A stretch of DNA of 64,000 nt from Phycisphaerae bacterium. Lineage in GTDB: Bacteria; Planctomycetota; Phycisphaerae; SM23-33. A model generated the notes under the pieces. It searched no databases. It worked only from the letters and a program-made list of their open reading frames with translations, and had not been told where the DNA came from. Below, one piece after another: positions 9,301 through 16,227 of this stretch. The position numbers and the translations under genes are program-made. The stretch lies in the NCBI GenBank assembly GCA_030745875.1, contig JASLNT010000083.1, positions 1 to 64,000 of the forward strand, written 5' to 3'. Position 1 is the first letter of the stretch; each line of letters opens with the position of its first letter.

Positions 9301-11062
9301 AAATCTGAGTGTTGCGACCACCAAGCTTACCGGTGGCGCCATCAACACCCAGACCAACAAGCTGGTCGTATCGAACACCGCGACGGTTAACGGCAACATC
9401 ACGATCGTCAAGACGTCCGGAGCGGACTTCGACCTGGTCGGCACGAACGTTTCGGTTCCCGCCGCAATGGGCGACCGTGCGGTCATGCTGAACGGCGGAA
9501 CGGTTACGATCACCCCGCCGGCAGTCGGTGAATTCACCGCAGCCGAAGTCAACAACGGCAACCCGATTCGTCATCCTGTCGCACCGGATGTCCTCTGGGC
9601 TGAGTCGGGCGGAACCCACAGCCTCCTCGGCAGCGGAGCCGATGTCTGGGGCAATAATGATAACTTCACCTTTGTCTACCAGGAGTTTGATGCTGGCGAC
9701 GATATCGATATCTCCGCCCACCTTAATGACGGAGTATCCTTTACCTCCAATCCTGCCGGCAACGCAGGCGTGCACGCCTGGGCCAAGGCCGGTCTGATGA
9801 TTCGCCAGTCCCTTACGTTTAACTCGCGCAACGTAGCCGAGATTATCGCCGCCAACGACGGAAACGGTATCAACGCCCAGGCTCGCAGGACCGACGGAGC
9901 CGGCACGGCCGGTTCGAACGCTACGGGCCCGAGAATTAACCACGGCGACGATGTGTACTTGAGACTTACCTACACCGCTGCGACGAAGACGTTCCAGACG
10001 TACTACAGCGACGATCCCAGCGGTGCGGGCTGGACCCTTCACAGTAATCCGTTGCTGATGGACGGCGGTCAGGACATGACCGGAACCATCTACGTCGGAA
10101 TGGCTGTGACTGCACATGACGTCAACAGGCTGACCGGAGCTACGTTCAGCGAGCTGGAAGGCTTCAAGACCGCAGCGGCCGGGCTGAGCATGCCCTTCAC
10201 CGAGATAAACGCCGTCGAAACATCGACAGCCGCTATCCCGCTGGAGCTGGTTGGACCGGTGGAGCTTGGCGGTGTGACTACAGCAGCCGGCAAGACGCTG
10301 ACGATTGATTCACCCGCGGCGGACATCCAGTTGACGAACCTGACCCTCGGCGGCGGATCGCTGACCCATTCGACGCAGGCAACTGGCGTCGGATCGACGG
10401 CCGTGACGATTGAAGTTAGCGGCACAGCAACCGCAGGCGACGGAATCGCGACGCTGGGCGACTACGTCAATGACTTTGAGAACACCAACCTGACGCTGGC
10501 CGACGGTGCGACGTTTGACTGGACCTTCGGCGCCGGCGCCGACAACTACCTTGACGTAGGCGGCGACGTGGTGATCTCTGACAACGTCACGATCCAGCTG
10601 CAGGACGGCGGCGGTTCGGCAAGCGGTGTGGATGTCCAGCTGATGCAGGCGTTCGGATACACCCTGAGTGCTGTGAATGTCACCGTTGTGGCGCCCGCGG
10701 CGTCGAGCTGGACCTTCGGAGCCCTCGAAGTTGACGGCGACTTCCTGGTGCTGCGTAACCTGTCAACGGGCGTGGTTGTTGCAGTGCCCGGCGACACCGA
10801 CGGCGACGACGATGTCGACGACGAGGATCTGGCGAACTTCCAGGCCCAGTTCGGTCTGAAGGGCGCCGGAAACACCGCTGACTTCGACGACGACGGCGAT
10901 GTTGACCTTGACGACTTCGCGACGATCCGAGCCAACTTCGGCACGGGCGTGACTCCGGCTCCCGTGGCGCCTGACTTCTCGGCGACACCCGAACCGGCGA
11001 CGATGAGCCTGCTGGCCATCGGCGGTCTCCTGGTCATCCGCAGACGTCGCAGGAAGGCGTAA
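305..11062 (+). CDS. giant secreted beta-helix/autotransporter-like protein with dockerin repeats and PEP-CTERM anchor
   Basis: A 3,585-aa surface or exopolysaccharide-associated protein. The ATG at 305 is preferred over an in-frame GTG at 200 because AGGAG lies 7 nt upstream and the first residues (MRTRNVLTIV...MARA) form a Sec signal peptide. A jelly-roll-like segment follows (about residues 28-200), then thousands of residues of short Gly/Asn/Thr-rich repeats (LNINAGGT, NGGTV types) expected to form right-handed beta-helices. Two longer interruptions (about residues 1520-1680 and 3150-3330) resemble PA14-like and concanavalin/DUF1349-like folds. Near the C terminus two Ca-binding loops (GDTDGDDDVDDEDL and DFDDDGDVDLDDF) form a dockerin type I pair. 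The protein ends PEPATMSLLAIGG plus a hydrophobic stretch and RRRRRK, a classic PEP-CTERM signal for exosortase processing. No enzymatic motif was seen; adhesin or scaffold is most likely. Confidence 0.9.
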   Translation: MRTRNVLTIVLTIVMVFAMTSMARADLNFDFEPGDYQGWTFTNHTGWFMNGDGGTPPHNVESANAAGTGRSHDGGHPTFIFTSPAFYLDPADASDLTFELIGGQADEAFPAGYTLTQLLIDHPNSENNSGYAGAALRNVATGEYFFEQHRTGSGGNEQVMTISAAQLDTLDQGAQYVLDFIDWNQGSWGWTQIDEVHIPGSQNDGTLNSIISGDYDLATTWAGTVAGGVPTSLSIANILNGHTISIPLFSGGGAAGELNINAGGTVEVDDILDVSWAISIAATGALNINAGGTVNAAEASTTGITFADNSATLNAAKLTIDSAIDLDSADLNLNNDVTIAAAGTLSMGATPGAYTAATGSLTLEGTLTNATNISVVDLNVAAPLTVTTGNVLAVSGTLSVDDNGVLQVDDGFEVGGLGTIANFKLNGGTLQATSATTNSAWDFQGGTVDAGSTLNGDHNIVIGADRSSDGLFKMLGTNNATTPTIVVQRGAVQDIPAGHVINFASNNDSHGAAVEVTANSRFEIGTAAGQVNWVSGRGGFAASGANHTVTLVDALDVALATNWATWNNQNFQIGSETATHVVDFTNDIDFGGGNRTLSAFGTGGKLSGALTNVTRINKRGSGVLEIPNLTTAGQIWLYDGTLKVTGALHAGATNDQLIEFDGPNAVMDVAAGATVDANQVNVYDGGHLDVSGTLNTYGTETFVKANSSVTVRSTGYIKSGYNGGGNANRNISWDDPGCEVLIENGGHVEGWRIHLRNGVVADINGFMQARENIYIHGGNGGGSTINIGPGGVLSGNYYENQNQSDVLVQGAAGVGNEALLHIGDRGNNNMITRHTGTTITIGEFGELRVGNGNQGGQFGNKRYRVTENAHMVIKDGGHVQTGGFEVQSGALAEIQNGGTVSANFHYQNNNATLEIGTDLAGAISTYTLRDDNNSRINDGSNAKIIVGGKGVMHVGNDHVKGDKRWRTFDGTVQIDVGGVFIAGTFEGQRGSTTIVNGLLQTQWDVHQYQGNNVITGEGNIDSRDVYITATDRVAPGNSTGTLTAAVTGQFKMQNGSVLDIEIGSTTDHDLLVVNGALNLDSTWNVAISEAAGALGGIVPADQIDIITFTSVVDGLQTYAIDTSAIDSNLLWDASGATLGIDADSVFITGLTVDIVNPVDTYTWDNDVTPDAWNVGTEWSKGGFPDSGPPTITDKAIVAAGIAQVNSNQAIHTLEVTGTGAVDVQSNTLSVTNDIDLNAGSLTIGAAGIVDQVNILNATGGTLNVTGQVTAKQVTLATTTNLNSGAILNAQTVAITAGTTTVDNGVTVNGDFTVDGGTLAITGNVALDSIVYNSGSFNFGGVGNTLTVGTYRQNGGSSALAANDFLVAGDYELNGGSVGFAMTGAGSNVTTLASTTLAGGFTHTYTGVTENKGGTFVVDSAITATEALDLSAGTTNLNAAVTTTAVGERTIITAIDAIRHLGYHTGPNGVMDLNNNNSGGMMGGGDPTAGPTFFGESLLTSGPGNRGLDFDNDGDFINTGSIGQGDQYSNMWLAYVNVSAANAGNWTFRNAGDDDRGGIWLDLDQDGVFESSAAGLGSNRGEQLSWEDGGGKTVSLAEGKYLVAFTHAEGTGGSRADFRFNNPTLGGEQIVKPANPAQAGIWSVGGTGVSTNIGATATLNINATGALTTDGIKIDGTLNLNAGGTVSTGAVAVNGAANINGDGLGATSVVVNSGAVATLAHGDAVSNAGLIREVPLTAENGGIIKITNAGGLNQSSQMLIKTYGGLSGDISNLTFSDSQGSGLVTFQNDALLMPTAGAVPTPAQLGAVKLLYGVQTSGTNVAAGETVEAIGGTTVFRGAYFGAGIYGGGDYTGTLTGQVGSAENMAVVINGQEIKFNTGATFASDTGTTDVTVMQGGRMTVNGNAGGLGDINATGFYDPFDGSGMNTTGQSIFRVQGNDKLQNGQDIRIEKGLFNTYGTEWPVTGGATVTVTFGPLGGMAPLDWGNNQWACDHIRRGSYIFEAGSYMMLNNANRLSQSESRWGIDPGAYVAIRDNVALQNIDPRGLDGVRRELDNVNWIIGGADQLSQVHMGEGRRIAKFYNQNDRLHDNVDILPSVSAPPTFVIFSSTGGGFNSNGVGGDLNLDAEIKLPGVDIFINDGLQSSDHWITMPMNENDMTLRTLKTDGRVNIDGVTVQADDITVREGYLRFGSNERNMAPTLTGKIDVWDNSELEIYAGRDEGAGSTAATNAALMRYKVENDTLTPGGVNLSQGAMLLLFYRGLESASPIGGNQNEVQQGHTTATPHVVNQTINVLGTGDVVGQGRTWSGFAMTLLRFDEEAGDGNNDNHVIFPNIILNEGAHVGVQRSNVDREELRLGVTLKGNALMERENDEWSFEDVSVEVPGVDEYTLKLNRDGNGGQIDVYGTIGQGVTIMPEDTTLDFNWGADMEDGAFAANLGKLTPGAPGSGGFLRAFTGSDGNNPMTGGTWLIGGNEDAEVRVNDALLPDPQIVNNFGTTIKVLSDGTGTRDGLIRTQRGLNLDDANDVPGMVVYANIVLDADATAQVDRSNGTEYNMLRVDTGTGGGALNANWGGHTFNMEEITGAGRLYNGNFSVSSILAPGASAGTLTVANLTTETGLVYEMEFGLGAEDSIAVEGNLVINDGWTLKILSDGGFSDPAAEYDIYTWTGAGTVTLDGGDPTLLDATTYTIDTSAVGWGGVGVLNYDLAGKRIFLTGISAIDALEWDAGVVGTWSTGVNWSTDTVPAANSIAQIAQAGTATVASSGQIAYALSISSGTLDVNAAGADLSITTDLELDGTFFDVVVANVTEGTLNIGGDLNVAPTDTGTVNVEAAGLANATNANVGAGGILNVTGGTLAASNDVDNAGNVTITGTVNVGNDMNNSGTTTVVGGDLNVTNTLTTSGTLTANSGNVNATTLNSSGTTDLSGAGGTIGTVNVTGGTTTLASPTITDLNVTDGTLNTASTTVTNMTVNGATAIVNTTGAAAASDLQMVDGTVNLTGGNLSVATTKLTGGAINTQTNKLVVSNTATVNGNITIVKTSGADFDLVGTNVSVPAAMGDRAVMLNGGTVTITPPAVGEFTAAEVNNGNPIRHPVAPDVLWAESGGTHSLLGSGADVWGNNDNFTFVYQEFDAGDDIDISAHLNDGVSFTSNPAGNAGVHAWAKAGLMIRQSLTFNSRNVAEIIAANDGNGINAQARRTDGAGTAGSNATGPRINHGDDVYLRLTYTAATKTFQTYYSDDPSGAGWTLHSNPLLMDGGQDMTGTIYVGMAVTAHDVNRLTGATFSELEGFKTAAAGLSMPFTEINAVETSTAAIPLELVGPVELGGVTTAAGKTLTIDSPAADIQLTNLTLGGGSLTHSTQATGVGSTAVTIEVSGTATAGDGIATLGDYVNDFENTNLTLADGATFDWTFGAGADNYLDVGGDVVISDNVTIQLQDGGGSASGVDVQLMQAFGYTLSAVNVTVVAPAASSWTFGALEVDGDFLVLRNLSTGVVVAVPGDTDGDDDVDDEDLANFQAQFGLKGAGNTADFDDDGDVDLDDFATIRANFGTGVTPAPVAPDFSATPEPATMSLLAIGGLLVIRRRRRKA
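1077..1185 (+). repeat. 25-nt exact direct repeat inside the giant gene
   Basis: The same 25 bases, encoding the LNINAGGT repeat unit, occur at 1077-1101 and 1161-1185, exactly 84 nt (28 codons) apart. Looser copies of the unit recur through the gene, for example near 5275-5350. Nucleotide identity between copies suggests recent internal duplication or gene conversion. Confidence 0.75.
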
Positions 11063-11073
11063 ATAGTAACCAA

Positions 11074-11118
11074 GGCGAACCGGCCCGGGTCGCTTCGAAC
11101 GCGGCCCGGCCGGACGCC
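11074..11118 (+). terminator. strong GC-rich hairpin just after the giant gene
   Basis: Twelve bases after the stop codon, a GGCG..CGCC outer helix and a 13-bp inner helix with one bulged C (arms 11080-11093 and 11101-11113) enclose a 7-nt loop. There is no immediate T-tract, so it may be a 3'-end stabilising structure or a Rho-type end instead of a textbook intrinsic terminator. Confidence 0.5.
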
Positions 11119-11306
11119 ACATTCAACTTTTACAACAAGAATAGTTGGTAGTCTGCAAATGTCTCTCCTCAAGGCTTGATGGTGCGGAGCTTGTTGCTCC
11201 GAACGGATTCACAAATGTGATTGTCAGCCGTTGGCCGCCAAGCCTAATATACCCGACTGTCGGGTTCGCAAGAGCCCGGCGGTAAGACCACGCAGATTAT
11301 CATTCT
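11119..11306 (+). other. non-coding stretch, possible small RNA
   Basis: No convincing protein-coding frame. It holds a GGAGC/GCTCC hairpin near 11186-11201 and a CCCGA/TCGGG hairpin enclosed by a CCGCC...GGCGG pairing (about 11234-11283). It leads directly into the intrinsic terminator at 11307. I cannot assign it to a known RNA family. Confidence 0.3.
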
Positions 11307-11341
11307 CGGGCGAGTCCGTTAGCGGACTCGCCCGCTTTTTT
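11307..11341 (+). terminator. intrinsic terminator
   Basis: A perfect 12-bp stem (11307-11318 with 11323-11334) with a TTAG loop is followed by CTTTTTT. This is a textbook Rho-independent terminator on the + strand, separating the upstream unit from the rpsP operon. Confidence 0.9.
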
Positions 11342-11406
11342 ATGTACGGATTCGCAAACTCCCGAGCGCAATTGCAGGTCGTTTTCACATTCCCTGGAAA
11401 AAAGAC

Positions 11407-11434
11407 TTGCAGGACTCGGCGAGTCTGATAGAAT
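11407..11434 (+). promoter_or_regulatory. promoter of the rpsP operon
   Basis: TTGCAG (11407-11412) and TAGAAT (11429-11434) are spaced by 16 nt, about 70 nt upstream of the rpsP start and just after the terminator. Seen directly; activity inferred. Confidence 0.6.
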
Positions 11435-11505
11435 ACTCGATTCCCAACATTAATCGGTTAGTCCATGCTACCTAAGCGGTAGCGAGATACTTTGGAGATT
11501 TATAC

Positions 11506-11757
11506 GTGGCGGTTCGATTGAGATTGAAAAGGATGGGCCGGCGGCATCGCAGCTTCTTTCGCTTAAACGCGATGGATTCCCGCGTGCCCCGTAACGGCAA
11601 GGCTATCGAGGAATTGGGTTGGTACGATCCCAACGCCAAATCCGCCGAGAAGCAGGTTTCGCTGAATCGCGAACGGATCGAGTACTGGTTGAGCGTAGGA
11701 GCCCAGCCCAGCGACACCGTTAGCGATCTGCTGAAGCGCAACGGTATCGGCCAATAA
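11506..11757 (+). CDS. rpsP: 30S ribosomal protein S16
   Basis: An 83-aa protein beginning AVRLRLKRMGRRHRSFFR, the conserved S16 start, with the NGKAIEELGWYDP segment also typical. It binds 16S rRNA and assists 30S assembly. The start is GTG at 11506 with GGAG 8 nt upstream. It is the first gene of the operon continuing into trmD and rplS. In most bacteria rimM sits between rpsP and trmD; here only a 41-nt gap is present, so RimM must be encoded elsewhere or be missing. Confidence 0.97.
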   Translation: MAVRLRLKRMGRRHRSFFRLNAMDSRVPRNGKAIEELGWYDPNAKSAEKQVSLNRERIEYWLSVGAQPSDTVSDLLKRNGIGQ

Positions 11758-11798
11758 CGGTCGGTCCGCGCCGTTAGCGTAAAGGAGCCCGCACTGCG

Positions 11799-12518
11799 AT
11801 GTCATTGCGTATTGATATCCTTACGCTGTTTCCCGAGATGTTCGAGGCGTTTTGCTCCACGAGCATCGTCGGACGCGCCGGTCAGCGGGGTCTTGTGGAC
11901 ATTCGCGCGACGAATATTCGGGATTACGCCGCCGATTCCTACAGGACCGTTGACGATTCGCCGTACGGCGGGGGGCCCGGGATGGTGATGATCTGCCAAA
12001 CCGTATTCGACGCCGTCGCGGACGTCCGCAAACAGGCCGGTTCTGACGGAAAAGTGATAATGCTCACGCCTCAGGGCGAGCCCCTGACGCAGTCGACTGC
12101 CCGAAAGCTGGCTGGCGAGGACCACCTGGTCCTTCTGGCGGGGCATTACGAGGGCTTTGACGAGCGGATCCGCACTGGTTTGGCGGATATGGAAATAAGC
12201 CTGGGCGACTTTGTGCTCTCAGGCGGCGAGGTGGCGGCGATGGCGGTTTGCGATAGCGTTATCCGCCTGTTGCCCGGAGCCTTGGGAAAAGACGAGTCGG
12301 TGGAAGAAGAGTCGTTCAGCGCGGGCCTGCTGGAGTATCCGCAATACACCAGACCGCAGGTCTTCGAAGGCATGGAAGTGCCCGAAGTGCTGCTGTCGGG
12401 GCATCACGCCAGGATTGTGCAGTGGCGCCTCGAACAGGCCGAACAACGCACCAGAGACCGCAGACCGGATCTCTGGAAAGCTTACCAGGAACAGTCGGAA
12501 ACCAGGAAAGAAGAATAA
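11799..12518 (+). CDS. trmD: tRNA (guanine37-N1)-methyltransferase
   Basis: A 239-aa SPOUT methyltransferase that makes m1G37 in tRNA using S-adenosylmethionine to prevent frameshifting. Visible family motifs are [10 protein letters not shown] at the N terminus, [10 protein letters not shown] (residues 55-64), [11 protein letters not shown] (114-124) and LSGGEVAAM (140-148), which line the trefoil knot that binds the cofactor, and the C-terminal [11 protein letters not shown]. Length is normal. The catalytic-base position (Asp169 in E. coli TrmD) aligns with Glu171 in [16 protein letters not shown], a conservative change also expected in other lineages. It sits between rpsP and rplS as usual. 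Confidence 0.96.
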   Translation: MSLRIDILTLFPEMFEAFCSTSIVGRAGQRGLVDIRATNIRDYAADSYRTVDDSPYGGGPGMVMICQTVFDAVADVRKQAGSDGKVIMLTPQGEPLTQSTARKLAGEDHLVLLAGHYEGFDERIRTGLADMEISLGDFVLSGGEVAAMAVCDSVIRLLPGALGKDESVEEESFSAGLLEYPQYTRPQVFEGMEVPEVLLSGHHARIVQWRLEQAEQRTRDRRPDLWKAYQEQSETRKEE

Positions 12519-12579
12519 CCGCAGAATTCAGGATCGAACACCGCCGCACGCGGTGGTATCCATTGACGGGAGTGTCATC

Positions 12580-12957
12580 GTGAGCCAGGAATTACTAAAA
12601 AAAGCCACCCAAACGAGCATGAAAACCGACCTGCCGAAGTTTGAAGTAGGCGACACCGTTGAAGTGTCGGTCAGGATCATTGAAGGCGATAAAGAACGCC
12701 TGCAGATGTTCGGCGGCGTGGTGATCCGTATAAGCGGTCACGGAATCAGCGAGACATTCACCGTCCGCAGGATAGTCAACAAGCAGGGCGTCGAACGTAC
12801 GTTCCCCCTCCACAGCCCCAAAGTCGCCGACGTGAAGGTCCTTCGAGGCGGTAGAACGCGCCGGGCCAAGCTGTATTTCCTTCGCGACCGTGTGGGCAAG
12901 GCCACCCGCCTCAAGCAGGTCGCACGCCAGAAGAAAGCGGCCAATCCTGAGGCGTAA
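12580..12957 (+). CDS. rplS: 50S ribosomal protein L19
   Basis: A 125-aa L19, located at the 30S-50S interface. Family signatures are KFEVGDTVEVSVRI, the GVVIRISGHGISETFTVRR segment and RRAKLYFLRDR near the C terminus. The start is GTG at 12580, preceded by GGGAG with a 7-nt spacer; the same frame is open further upstream but overlaps trmD and lacks family similarity there. It lies 61 nt after trmD and 5 nt before yraN, probably co-transcribed with both. rnhB, often next, is absent. Confidence 0.96.
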   Translation: MSQELLKKATQTSMKTDLPKFEVGDTVEVSVRIIEGDKERLQMFGGVVIRISGHGISETFTVRRIVNKQGVERTFPLHSPKVADVKVLRGGRTRRAKLYFLRDRVGKATRLKQVARQKKAANPEA

Positions 12958-12962
12958 GCTTT

Positions 12963-13379
12963 ATGTGGCCTTTTCGGCGGGCCAAGTCGCTTGGGCAGCG
13001 CGGTGAAAACCTCGCGGCGCGAACGCTCAAGCGAAAAGGCATGAAGATACTGGCCGCCAACTACCGCTGCCCGTCGGGCGAAATAGATATAATCGCCCTC
13101 GATCGGAGTACGCGTCGTGATTCCGGACGTGAGACCATTGTCTTCGTGGAAGTCAAGACTCGCTCGGACGACGCCTACAATGCCCCTGAATCGGCCGTAG
13201 ACGCCCGCAAGAGGCGTCGAATCCGCAAAGCCGCCCGTTACTACCTCTCACACTATCCGACCCGGCAGTACGCTGTTCGCTACGACATAGTCGCCATCGT
13301 GGCGCCGCGCGACGCCAAACCGCGGATTAAGCATATCGAGGCGGCGTTTTCATCCACTCCTGATCCGGACGGCCTTTGA
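12963..13379 (+). CDS. yraN: YraN/UPF0102 family predicted endonuclease-like protein
   Basis: A 138-aa protein of the YraN family, which has a restriction-endonuclease-like fold and is often encoded after rplS/rnhB. The PD-(D/E)xK-like residues are visible: Glu40 and Asp42 in SGEIDIIALD, and Glu63-x-Lys65 in FVEVKTR. The N-terminal GQRGENLAARTLKRKGMKILAANYRC-like region is typical of the family. Biological role is not established; involvement in DNA repair or recombination is commonly suggested. It starts 5 nt after rplS and its stop adjoins the tatD start. Confidence 0.92.
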   Translation: MWPFRRAKSLGQRGENLAARTLKRKGMKILAANYRCPSGEIDIIALDRSTRRDSGRETIVFVEVKTRSDDAYNAPESAVDARKRRRIRKAARYYLSHYPTRQYAVRYDIVAIVAPRDAKPRIKHIEAAFSSTPDPDGL

Positions 13380-13381
13380 AT

Positions 13382-14161
13382 ATGAACCTGATAGACACGC
13401 ACTGCCATCTGGCCGACAGACGTCTGGGACGGAATATCGACCAGGTCATCGCCGACGCAGCGGCCGCGGGGGTTCGCTTGATGATCTCCGCAGCAGCAAA
13501 CCTGCCCGACGCGAAGATAGCGGCGGATATCGCATCGAAGCATGATGAGGTTTATTGCACCGCAGGCGTTCATCCGCATCACGCAGCCGAGCAGGGCGAC
13601 AGTTATCTGGACGATATCGAGAAACTCGCCGCATGCGAGCGGAACGTCGCAATCGGTGAGATCGGGTTGGACTATCACTACGACTATTCTCCCCGCCCGC
13701 GTCAGCAGGAGGTGTTTGCCCAGCAGCTCAAACTGGCTGAGAGGCTGGACAAGGTTATCGTGATCCACACTCGTGAGGCGTTTGATGATACGATGGCGAT
13801 TATCCGGGAGTCCGGTGTCGACGGGGCCTGGCTCGTGTTCCATTCGTTTACCGGCGGGGCGGGGGAGGTCCGCGAAATTCTCGATATCGGAGCGATGGTG
13901 AGTTTCTCGGGTATCGCGACATTCAAAACCGCCGACGACATCCGCGCCGGAGCTCTGATCGTGCCTGAGGATCGTATTCTCGTCGAAACCGACTCACCGT
14001 ACCTTTCGCCCGTGCCTGTGCGCAACGCCAGGGTGAACCAGCCGGCGCACGTTGCACACGTTGCGCGGTGTCTTGCTGATCTGCGCGGGGTAGACGTTGA
14101 ACAGTTCGCCGAGCAGACCACTGCAAACGCCAAACGCTTCTTCGGAATCCAGCCCGCGTAG
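13382..14161 (+). CDS. tatD: TatD family metal-dependent hydrolase
   Basis: A 259-aa TatD-type deoxyribonuclease or hydrolase with a TIM barrel and divalent metal site. Metal ligands are visible in order: His7 and His9 (DTHCHL), Glu93 (GEIGLDYHY), His129 (VIHTREAF), His154 (FHSFTGG) and Asp204 (ETDSPYL). I chose ATG 13382, giving MNLIDTHCHL, over TTG 13376, which overlaps the yraN stop. It is the last gene of the rpsP operon; about 160 nt follow before the sulfatase. TatD proteins act on DNA 3' ends; involvement in Tat export itself is not supported. Confidence 0.94.
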   Translation: MNLIDTHCHLADRRLGRNIDQVIADAAAAGVRLMISAAANLPDAKIAADIASKHDEVYCTAGVHPHHAAEQGDSYLDDIEKLAACERNVAIGEIGLDYHYDYSPRPRQQEVFAQQLKLAERLDKVIVIHTREAFDDTMAIIRESGVDGAWLVFHSFTGGAGEVREILDIGAMVSFSGIATFKTADDIRAGALIVPEDRILVETDSPYLSPVPVRNARVNQPAHVAHVARCLADLRGVDVEQFAEQTTANAKRFFGIQPA

Positions 14162-14322
14162 TTCGGGGTATCCTCCGTGTCGGACGGCGATGAATTGCGG
14201 ATTAACCGTTACAAAAGTCCACTGGCGGCGTTAACCCGTGTATGATGTGCGTCTGTCCGGGCGCAGATGGGCGTGTTGGCCCGGGAATATCCATTCAGGC
14301 GGTGTTTCAAGAAAGGATCAGT

Positions 14323-16218
14323 ATGGTCTCAACGAGCGGCACGCGGCGAGCATTTCTCAAGACTGTCGGGCTTGGCGCGGCGACAATGGCGATTCCCCGC
14401 GCAGCATCAGCCCGGGACAAGAGCGCAGAGCGTCCGAATATCCTGTGGCTGGTTAGCGAAGACAACGGTCCGTTCCTGGGCTGCTACGGATACAAGAACG
14501 CGATCACACCGCATCTGGACAAGCTTGCAGCCGAGGGCGTGCTCTACGAAAACGCTTTCGCCAACGCCCCGGTGTGTGCTCCGGCCCGCTCGACGATCAT
14601 CACGGGCATGTACCCTCCGTCCATGGGCACCCAGCACATGCGAAGCAAGAATGCGATCCCCGAGACGATCAAGTTTTTCCCGCAGTATCTTCGCGAGGCG
14701 GGCTACTACACGACCAACCGTTCGAAGACCGATTACAACATCGCCAAGCTGCCCAAGGGCACGTGGGATGTTTGTTCGGGCGGCGGACACTGGAAAGGCC
14801 GGAAGAAAGGCCAACCGTTCTTCAGCATTTTCAATATCGGCACGTCGCACGAGAGTTGTCTGCATCGCGGGACGAAGGCGACGAAACAGGATCCGGCGAA
14901 AGTTGAACTTCCCCCGTACCACCCCGATACGCCGGAGTTCCGCAACGACTGGGCGTATTACTATGAGCGGATCACGCAGATGGACTCGCAGATGGGCGCG
15001 ATTCTGGCTGAGTTGGAGAAAGACGGGCTGGCCGAAGACACTATCGTAATCTACTACGCCGACCACGGCGGGGTGCTTGTGCGGTCCAAGCGGTTCCTGT
15101 TCGACTCCGGAACGCACGTGCCCATGATCGCCCGCTTCCCGAAGAAGTATCAGCACCTTGCTCCGGGCAAGCCCGGAACGCGGACCGACCGTCTGGTGAG
15201 CTTCATTGATCTGGCGCCGTCAATGCTCTCGCTGGCGGGGATAAAGATCCCCGATTACATACAGGGCGAAGCGTTCCTGGGGCGTCAGGCGGCCAGGCCG
15301 CGAGACTACGTGTACTTGTTCCGCGGACGGATGGACGAGCGATACGATTTCGCACGTGCGGTCCGGGATAAGAAGTACAAGTACATCCGCAACTACATGC
15401 CGCATCTTCCCTGGGGCCAACACCTCGACTACCTCTGGCGGTCGAAGTCAACCCAATCGCTCTGGAAGGAGCATCTCGCCGGGAGGCTCAAGGGCGCCGA
15501 GAAGCGATTCTTCGAGCCTAAGGCGACCGAAGAACTCTACGACACCAAGGCCGACCCGCACGAGGTTAACAATCTGGCGGGCGATCCGGCGTGTGCTGAT
15601 GTTCTCAAACGTATGCGTGAGGCCCAGCTAGAATGGGCTGTCGATATTCACGATATCGGCTTCCTGCCGGAAGGCGAGTTTATCGCCCGGTCGGAAGGCT
15701 CGACGGTGTTCGAACTGGCCAGGGATAAGAAGAAATACGATCAGGCGGCGTTGATGGCGGCCGCCGATATCGCCAACGCTCGCGATTCCAAGCGACTGGG
15801 CGAGCTTATTAAACTGCTGGGCGATAAGGATTCCGGCGTGAGGTACTGGGGCGCCATCGGGTGTTTGTCGCTGGGCGACGCTGCGGCTGGGGCGAGCGAT
15901 GCGCTTAAAAACGCGCTGGACGATTCGTGTCCGAACGTTCGCATCGCAGCCGCTGAATCGCTCTGTTCGATGGGCAAGAGCGACAAGGCCCTTGGCGTGT
16001 TGGTTGAGGCGTTGGGACATTCAAACGTTAGAGTCGCTCTCCACGCCGCCAATGCTTTGGACTATCTCGGCGACAAGGCGAAAGGCGCAGTCGAGGCGAT
16101 GAAGAAAGCCAAAGGCGACGGATACGTGGAACGTACGGTCAGGTGGGCCCTGGGAGAGCTTGGTGAGAAAATGCCTCCCCCGCCGCCCAGGCAGAGACGC
16201 AGACGCAAGAAGAAATAG
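14323..16218 (+). CDS. Tat-exported sulfatase with C-terminal HEAT repeats
   Basis: A 631-aa type I sulfatase-like hydrolase. ATG 14323 has a GAAAGGA site 5 nt upstream. A Tat signal (TRRAFLKTVGLGAA, residues 7-20) implies folded export. The N-terminal NILWLVSEDNGP supplies metal ligands, and CAPAR (85-89) is the formylglycine-type active site, with Cys85 as the residue to be modified. The sulfatase fold extends to about residue 440. The last 150 or so residues are helical HEAT-like repeats (DKDSGVRYWGAIGCL, DDSCPNVRIAAAESL, GHSNVRVALHAANAL), ending in a basic tail. Substrate is unknown, likely a sulfated glycan. The downstream oxidoreductase and HEAT protein suggest a shared catabolic unit. 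Confidence 0.93.
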   Translation: MVSTSGTRRAFLKTVGLGAATMAIPRAASARDKSAERPNILWLVSEDNGPFLGCYGYKNAITPHLDKLAAEGVLYENAFANAPVCAPARSTIITGMYPPSMGTQHMRSKNAIPETIKFFPQYLREAGYYTTNRSKTDYNIAKLPKGTWDVCSGGGHWKGRKKGQPFFSIFNIGTSHESCLHRGTKATKQDPAKVELPPYHPDTPEFRNDWAYYYERITQMDSQMGAILAELEKDGLAEDTIVIYYADHGGVLVRSKRFLFDSGTHVPMIARFPKKYQHLAPGKPGTRTDRLVSFIDLAPSMLSLAGIKIPDYIQGEAFLGRQAARPRDYVYLFRGRMDERYDFARAVRDKKYKYIRNYMPHLPWGQHLDYLWRSKSTQSLWKEHLAGRLKGAEKRFFEPKATEELYDTKADPHEVNNLAGDPACADVLKRMREAQLEWAVDIHDIGFLPEGEFIARSEGSTVFELARDKKKYDQAALMAAADIANARDSKRLGELIKLLGDKDSGVRYWGAIGCLSLGDAAAGASDALKNALDDSCPNVRIAAAESLCSMGKSDKALGVLVEALGHSNVRVALHAANALDYLGDKAKGAVEAMKKAKGDGYVERTVRWALGELGEKMPPPPPRQRRRRKKK

Positions 16219-16227
16219 ACACGCCGT

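Noticed and set aside
11119..11306. tRNA, SRP RNA or 6S RNA after the giant gene
   Set aside because: No cloverleaf, no conserved SRP tetraloop segment and no 6S-like long bubble could be traced.
12277..12330. Inactive TrmD because of Glu171 at the catalytic Asp position
   Set aside because: The change is conservative, all other motifs are intact and the gene sits in its normal operon, so an active enzyme is more likely.
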